DNA of 5,497 nucleotides from an uncultured Porphyromonadaceae bacterium. Its GTDB lineage: Bacteria > Bacteroidota > Bacteroidia > Bacteroidales > Barnesiellaceae_A. Below are positions 5,444 to 5,497 of this stretch, piece by piece. Both the position numbers and the translations under genes were made by a program. How positions within the stretch are numbered: position 1 is the first letter of the stretch; each line of letters begins with the position of its first letter. The notes under the pieces are model-generated. The model did not search any database, was not told the origin of the DNA, and worked only from the letters and a program-made list of their open reading frames with translations. The DNA is taken from assembly GCA_900542255.1 (NCBI GenBank), contig UQMR01000107.1, positions 1 to 5,497 of the forward strand. Reading direction: 5' to 3'.

Positions 5444-5497
5444 CTCTTCAGGTTGGACTTGAACCAACGACCCTCTGATTAACAGTCAGATGCTCTA
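5444..5497 (-). tRNA. tRNA-Asn (anticodon GUU), 5' part beyond the window
   Basis: The visible 54 nt carry most of the cloverleaf. There is the D-stem 3' side GAGC (5492-5495) and an anticodon stem TCTGA/TCAGA (5486-5490 with 5474-5478) around the loop CTGTTAA. The GTT anticodon is at 5481-5483. A 5-nt variable loop follows, then the T-stem GTTGG/CCAAC (5464-5468 with 5452-5456) with loop TTCAAGT, the acceptor 3' strand CTGAAGA (5445-5451) and discriminator G at 5444. The next bases on the minus strand are CGG, so CCA is not encoded and must be added enzymatically. The acceptor 5' strand and most of the D-arm lie off the right edge. Confidence 0.95.

Noticed and set aside
5444..5497. tRNA-Asn as the attachment site of the decayed element
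   Set aside because: The visible tRNA 3' sequence has no second copy elsewhere in the window, and intact core-like genes separate it from the recombinase stub.
1..5497. CRISPR array, intact insertion sequence or toxin-antitoxin pair
   Set aside because: No regularly spaced repeats, no transposase frame and no recognisable toxin or antitoxin pair were found on either strand.

Overview
The window looks like part of a Bacteroidales (Bacteroidota) chromosome. The supporting signs are matches to the Bacteroidetes -7 promoter box (TAnnTTTG) upstream of several genes, AT-rich leaders without a Shine-Dalgarno sequence before the 159-residue protein and the HAD phosphatase, and protein sequences typical of that order. 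I cannot name the species.

Positions 1-1779 are an accessory and decaying segment, all on the minus strand. They hold a DUF1016/YhcG-type nuclease pseudogene with three lesions that also runs off the left edge (1-809). Next is a 51-codon C-terminal stub of a tyrosine recombinase (835-990). An unrecognised 80-codon ORF (978-1220) runs out of frame into that stub. An intact small VOC/glyoxalase-fold gene lies 9 nt upstream of this ORF (1230-1616), and an AT-rich spacer follows. The likeliest reading is a remnant of an integrated mobile element eroded by deletion and point mutation, with the VOC gene as its only clearly intact passenger.

Positions 1780-5497 look like ordinary chromosome, with better-preserved and more GC-rich genes. 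A class I SAM-dependent methyltransferase (minus, 1780-2568) is divergent from an uncharacterised 159-residue protein (plus, 2940-3419) across a 371-bp spacer that carries outward-facing -7 boxes and a 9-bp inverted repeat. The 159-residue gene is followed by an EamA/DMT-family inner-membrane transporter (plus, 3521-4489). That gene converges with a Cof-type HAD phosphatase (minus, 4550-5392). At the right edge is a tRNA-Asn(GUU) gene (minus, cut by the window end) with a strong intrinsic terminator directly behind it. The terminator sits just upstream of the HAD start codon.

I see no complete novel multi-gene system, CRISPR array, intact insertion sequence or prophage. The points most worth a second look are the deletion junction at the recombinase stub, the triple-lesion nuclease pseudogene, the unrecognised 80- and 159-residue proteins, and the tRNA terminator/HAD start arrangement.
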